Notes under the pieces: generated by a model
Databases searched by the model: none
The model's input: the letters and a program-made list of their open reading frames with translations, nothing else
Told to the model about the DNA's origin: nothing
From: Lepidodermella squamata
Taxonomy: Eukaryota > Gastrotricha
Assembly (NCBI GenBank): GCA_047495785.1
Contig: JBLDXI010000001.1
Span: forward strand, 3,348,001-3,412,000
Reading direction: 5' to 3'
Length of the DNA stretch: 64,000 nucleotides
Position numbers and translations under genes: made by a program
Part shown: piece by piece, positions 58,615-64,000 of the stretch
Numbering within the stretch: the stretch's first letter is position 1
Layout: every line of letters starts with the position of its first letter

Positions 58615-61600
58615 ATGTTCGACGACGAAGATGATATCCCCGAGGTATACTAAGTTTGTTAAGATGGATCAATTGAAGATTTGTTTGGTTATAGTGTCCT
58701 TTGTGCCTCGATCCCCTCGAATTGGACGATGTCAGCTTCTTCCCTTGCACCTGTGGATATCAGGTAAATTTTTGGCTGAACTATTTATCATGGCGTAAAA
58801 TATTTCTCTAACTAAAGGTGTGCCGGTTTTGCTGGCATCGGATTCGAACCGATGAAAACGGCCTCTGTCCTCAATGTCGAAAACCATATTCTGAGGACCC
58901 AGTGAGGTTTAAACCGTTATCAAACGAAGAGTGAGTTAATGTTTGAACAATCGAAATCTGATTGAAATTCTTATATTTTTTAGAATTTCGAAAATGAAGA
59001 AAGATCGAGACCGTAGGGCGAAAGAGAAGAAGGGGAACGCCCTCGACAGTCGCAAACACCTCGCGAATCTGAGGGTAGTGCAACCGAACCTCCTCTTCGT
59101 TGTCGGGCTGACGCAGCGGATGGCGGACGCGGAGCTGCTGAAGCGGTCCGAATACTTCGGCCGATTCGGCAAAATCAATAAACTATCTGTGACAGTGACA
59201 AGTAACAACAACAACAACAACAACTCGTCGTCAATGAGCGCGCCGGCGAATTCTTCCACGTCGAGCGGCGCTCAACAGCCTCGGTTCAGTGCAACGTGCC
59301 ACGTAACGTACGCGAAAGCGGAGGATGCGCTGCGGGCACTGCTCTTCCTCGACCAGTCTCAACTCGATAGCCGCACTCTTCGTATATCCATCGGTACAAC
59401 GAAATATTGTTCGAATTTCGTGAAAGGCAATCCTTGCCATCGAAAGGTTGGTATAAATTCATTAATATTTTGCTACTACCCACCGTCGGTCAAGAAATAA
59501 CCCAGCATTTTGGAAGTATTTGAAAGCTTACAATTAATTTTTTAAAAGAATTCTTAGATTCGCTTTTCGAATTGAACATTTTATCATATATTTTTGAGCT
59601 GGGCTTATCACGGCATCATGTGGATTCAACAAACTTGAAAATCAGAATTTTCCCTACTTGGGTTAGGTGTAAACTTCTAAGATTTCGTTTCTCAAATAGA
59701 TTTTTCGATTGTGCGATTTGAATATAATTTTTTTCACAGGATTGCACATATCTTCACGAAGTGGGGCCTTCAGACGCGAGTTTCACGAAGGAAGCGATGC
59801 AGGACGGCAAGCACGTCGAGTACGAGCGTCGGCTTTTGCTCGACTTTGTCGCGCGCAATCCTCATCTTGCCCAACAAGTTGACATTTCCAAAATCAGCAA
59901 CAAATCGCTGCCTGCTGCTCAACAGCAACAAATACAGGGTGGTGCCGGCGAGGTGTCGGCAATCATCACCCCGCAACAGGTGCAGCCGTTGTTGCCGAAT
60001 AGTGGCAACGAAAACGGCCCGCGGTCCTTACAACAACAGGCCGCGTCGCAGGTAGTCAATGGTAATTCGAAAAACGGCAACGGCAATAACAACGGCTCTG
60101 TTGCGCCGACTTCGAAACACCTGCCCCGGGTTGCGGCTGCGGCGGCGCCAGCCTCTGCAGCCGCAGCGGTGCGGAAAAACGGCTCCACTGCCGCGGCAGT
60201 CGTAGCGGGATCAGCCGCTGCGACGAATGGGTCCAGTTCTTCCGCAGCCGCGACTTCGACTCGCGTTCGAAATCGAAGCGGATCGGCGTCCGGTACTAAT
60301 AAACAACGCGGCAGCCAGCAACCGGCTAAACCAGTCTCGAAAAGCAAAGACGACGCGTCAATAGGTTTGTTAGATTTAAATTTAGGTTTTGTTAGACGAA
60401 AGAACTGCCAGCTTAAAGTCTTCCATGATCTATTTCACCCCGGATTCGTCTTTATTCATTTTTCACACATCGATTTGATGCCCCGTTCGACTCAGAAATT
60501 GGGACTTGAAACCATAGTAACCTTTCGATGGTTCCGATCACCAGTGGGCTATTAAAGGGGGTTGTCAGATAATGAAGAAGCTGGAAAACATAATTTCTAT
60601 CTAAAAAGACAAGATCAATAATTTATCAGTGCGTATGACAAATTCGTTTTTAAAAATCTAAAATGTATTTTCAACTCTGGTAATTTTATAGCAGATCTTT
60701 GCCCTGATTATAATTTTCCTACAGTAATATTGGAGCATTTTATAATTAATTAGTAATTCTAGAAATTTGATTTTTAATGGGATACCTTTTTTACCCCCGC
60801 CGGAATTTTTTTAGTATAGTGGGTACCAAGTACTCATGTGGTGTCTGGTAAACTTATTGTTTATTGTCTCGCTGATATTGATGTGTTTACCATGATTATT
60901 GATGCAAATGACCTAATCAGAAAAGTTTCAGTTACGGTCTTGAAACCCACGCCTAACTGAAATTATTTAAGGCTGAAAACCCAAACCCGATTTTATCTCT
61001 TGTAAAATAAAGATATTTTATCATCTCGAAATTTTGAAACATTTCTGGAAATGAAATATTTATCATTTCGAGTATCTTGTTCGTTTCTTGGCCCAGATTC
61101 GTTTTCGGTCCTCGAATACATTGGTTTAATATTTTTCCCATTTTTATCTTCATAGGAAACTCGAATTCCAGCCAAAATCATCAGTCACAGCCACAGCAGC
61201 AACAACAACAGCATCAATCACAGCGCAGCGCTCGACCTTCAAACAACATCAGCAGTAACAGCACAGCAAATATCAGTAAAAACGGCATGAACGGCTCGAT
61301 CAACAACGTGAAAGCATCCCTTCACAGTAAATCGGCGGAAAACGCCGGCGTGCGGCCATCGTCGTCCAGTTCCTCGGTGCTGAAACCACCCGGACGATCG
61401 CCCGCCGTCCGCACCAGCCGCCTGACCACCCCGGACGAGCCTGTGTGGTGGGGCCTCGAAGACGGCGCGGAAGACGCCGGCCTTTCATCAGCCTCGACCT
61501 CGCCTTCAAACAACGTCGGCGTTGATTTGAGCTCGAAAATCGTCGGAGAAACCTCCGCGCCGAGCCCGTTGCTAACCAACGGCGTCGACAGCGGTTTCGT

Positions 61601-63325
61601 GTCGTCATCGTCGTCCACCGGCGGCTCAGAGCCGTCGTCGATCGCCCTTCAGACCCCGCAAAACACCGCGACCAACACGCTGGTGTCGCTGTTCTCGACA
61701 GGACCCGAAATTTTCAGCAATCAGCCGTCGACAACCGCATCGTCCCTCGCGAATGTCGACCGGGCGATTGCGGCCATCTTACTACCATCAGACCGATCAA
61801 CTCAATCGCATCAATCGAATCACATGCAACAGCATCAACAACCGGTGCCTATGCCACCAGGTCGGCCGATTGATTTGAAGGACATTCTGCGGAGTTGTGC
61901 CGGGATTCAACAGCCGCCTCAGCCTGTGATGAGCAGCGCGAATTCTGACTGTTGTGACGATCTCGATGTCGACCCGATGGAAGAATCGATCCGGCGCCTC
62001 AACGACCTGATGGCGGCCGAGCAGCAGCGGAAAAAGACGCAGCAATCGATTCCGACTAACAACAACAATAACAACAATTATTCGTCGTCGTATTCGTTGT
62101 TCCAGCAACACCCAGTCGGCGCCATTGGCGATAAAGCACCGGGATATTCGCAACAACAACAGCAGCAGCCATTACCGCCTGGCTACAACCAGCGGGTCGT
62201 GCAACAGCCTCAGGCGTCAAACTACCCATCAATCAGTTCTTCGTCACTTTTCGCTTCATATCAACACCACCAGCAACAGCAACAACAACAGCAGCATCAC
62301 AACGGCCAAAATCACCACCATCATTCACATAATAACACCAATAACAGCCATTACAACGCAAACGGCGCGTCGTGGCCGATGTTCAACTCGAATTCGTACA
62401 ATGATGCGAGGATGAGTTACAACGGCTTTGGGACTACCCAGAACACGACAGCTTCGTCGTCGTCTAGCGGCGATTCGTCAAGTTTGGCCAACTGGTTGTT
62501 GCCGTCGATTCAGCAGCAACAGCAACAACAACAGCCGCAACAAATGGCGGCTAATAACGGCTATTCGAACTCGTCTCAGCAGCATAGTAATAACGGTTAT
62601 GGCATTCAACAGACCACGCAAAGATCGTCCGCCAATGACTATTTGGCAACGGTGTTTGCAGCTGCCGGCAAAGTAAGCCTTAGATCCATCGATTTTTTTT
62701 CTAAAATTAATTTGTCACTGTTGGCGGGGATTTAAGCAATTTTGATTTGTTTTTTTCTGGCTCTTATCACGGGGTGCAGCTCATAAAATTTGGCAGATTG
62801 TGTTTATTTCCTCCCGCTTTTTTCATTATCAACACAGCTGTGTTTGTTAGTTAAACTAGAGTGTTGATAAATCACTCCCTAGATGACTTATGTGACCTCT
62901 TGGCCCTGGATTTAACTTGTACTGGGGAAAATATTCACTCTCTGATATCACCTTGGATAAAATACTTCTACTAAAATGGATATCTCGATATATGGCACAG
63001 GGAATATTGAGCTACCCGACTAGAAATAATATTTTTTCCTGAATTATTTAACTTGTCCAGAAGAAATTACCTATGGTAATGCTACCAAAAACAATTTTGG
63101 TAGGCAATTTACATTGATACATTTAATCCCAGCTGCAGTTTTTACAGGCGGGTATTTTACCTGCATTTTCGTGGTGTTTTTTATGCGTGTAATTACGTTG
63201 TTAAGACAATAGCGGGAATAATGGCGTGCAAACCCGTGAATCACCACCTTAATTATGGCGTTCCGCGTTTTTTCAGTTATTTATATATAACATGCTTTTT
63301 TATTATCTTTTTTCAGCGCATGTAA
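58615..63325 (+). CDS. CNOT4: CCR4-NOT E3 ubiquitin ligase subunit CNOT4/Not4
   Basis: RING-type E3 ligase of the CCR4-NOT complex, acting in co-translational quality control and mRNA turnover. Inferred exons: 58615-58644, 58695-58763, 58818-58930, 58984-59446, 59740-60364, 61156-62672, 63317-63325; 941 residues in frame. The RING spans three exons (CPLCLDPLELDDVSFFPCTC, VCRFCWHRIR, CPQCRKPY, all C4C4 cysteines). A coiled linker (RDRRAKEKKGNALDSRKHLANLRVVQ) precedes an RRM (LLFVVGLTQRMADAELLKRSEYFGRFGKINKL) interrupted by an Asn/Ser-rich insert, then the zinc-finger segment (STKYCSNFVKGNPCHRKDCTYLHE). The remaining 600 or so residues are low complexity: poly-Asn, poly-Ala, poly-Ser, poly-Gln and His-rich. 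The last exon adds only two codons and is the least certain. Confidence 0.95.
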
Positions 63326-64000
63326 TCGATCTGGTGCCTGCTCTTTAACGATCGAAACAGACTTTCCTGGAACATAATAAGCTGCAAAATAGTATAATAT
63401 TGTTAATATAACGCAGGGTTCTGCTACTTTTAGTGATAATCATGAATCAATGAATGAGTGATGATGTCTATTCTCGACTAACATTCTCCTCGCTGCTTAC
63501 TCAGAGCGGCGATTCACCAGTTTTAGGCGTACAAAAAGCAGTCTTAGGACCCACTTTTAACAGATCCTTTATCTTTTCGTGAGAATCTAATTTAATAATC
63601 CGGGAACTATTTGAGCGAAAAAGGAAACGTGAGTGAAATGTGCTGCTGCTGATGATGAAGAGGTTCGAATCATACATCGTCGTTCGTGTCTGTTGGCTTA
63701 TAATACTATTGATCGCATGATGAAGATGGAGGCGCTTCGATGACTGTGTACAAATAACAGCTAAATAACGCGACTAAATAAATATATAAATCTATCTATA
63801 TATATATAAATGAAAAAATGAGATGAAAGGATGTTAAAACACACACACGTGCATGAAAAGTGGCCAAAACTTTTTGCGTAGAGAATCTGGGCCGAGGTTG
63901 ATGCGCTTCTCGAGAGCTGTGCTGTGACTGCAAAAAATCGAACGAATTGACCACCGAGTCTATTTTCTCTCTAAAAATCGCTGGCTTTTTTCAATGATCA
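63326..64000. other. CNOT4 3' flank
   Basis: AT-rich, with AATAAA-type signals near 63777 followed by an (AT)n/(TATC) tract at 63784-63811. No second gene supported. Confidence 0.5.

Noticed and set aside
1-64000. CRISPR arrays, bacterial operons, prophage
   Set aside because: All recognised genes are spliced and eukaryotic; tandem repeats here lack uniform spacers.

Overview
The window is eukaryotic nuclear DNA from a compact animal genome. Most introns I could place are about 45-75 bp, with GT...AG ends and a TTTTCAG-type acceptor. Neighbouring genes lie only 100-250 bp apart, and a splice-acceptor-like sequence often sits just upstream of the ATG. These traits, with metazoan gene content (TRPC channel, tetraspanin, Kv channel, intraflagellar-transport WDR35, Tuba-like RhoGEF), fit a nematode or nematode-like animal best. 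The species assignment is inference. Exon structures were worked out by hand from splice consensus, reading-frame closure and remembered family motifs; no database search was run.

Layout. 1-33 kb is a dense block of conserved genes: kinesin-8 (+, 5' end cut by the window edge), a TRPC channel (-), a Tuba/DNMBP-like SH3-DH-BAR RhoGEF (-), a tetraspanin (-), a secreted Gln/His-rich acidic protein (-), a 77-residue secreted peptide (+), a divergent voltage-gated K+ channel (+), then a tight head-to-tail series on the minus strand (HACD dehydratase, PAAF1, TRMT1, COX5A), and WDR35/IFT121 (+). 33-52 kb is gene-poor and repeat-rich. It holds several inverted-repeat DNA transposons or MITEs, a decayed MULE transposase, an LTR with heat-shock-element-like motifs, LINE-like 3' tails, satellite-like tandem repeats and a 21-base C run. 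Three paralogues of an unrecognised small type I membrane protein family are embedded in it. 52-64 kb returns to conserved genes: a small SP/TP-rich protein (-), an MFSD5-type transporter (-), FARSA (+) and CNOT4 (+).

Gene relationships. HACD, PAAF1, TRMT1 and COX5A are separated by 207, 176 and 129 bp, which looks like a nematode-style polycistronic unit. A weaker candidate is the 77-residue peptide plus Kv channel, 101 bp apart. The strongest candidate for something undescribed is the three-member family at 36.5, 47.8 and 50.6 kb: signal peptide, eight conserved ectodomain cysteines, one membrane span, a cysteine cluster after the membrane and a Tyr/Pro-rich tail, with an identical two-exon structure. 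Two members arose by a recent segmental duplication of about 1.2 kb inside transposon-rich DNA.
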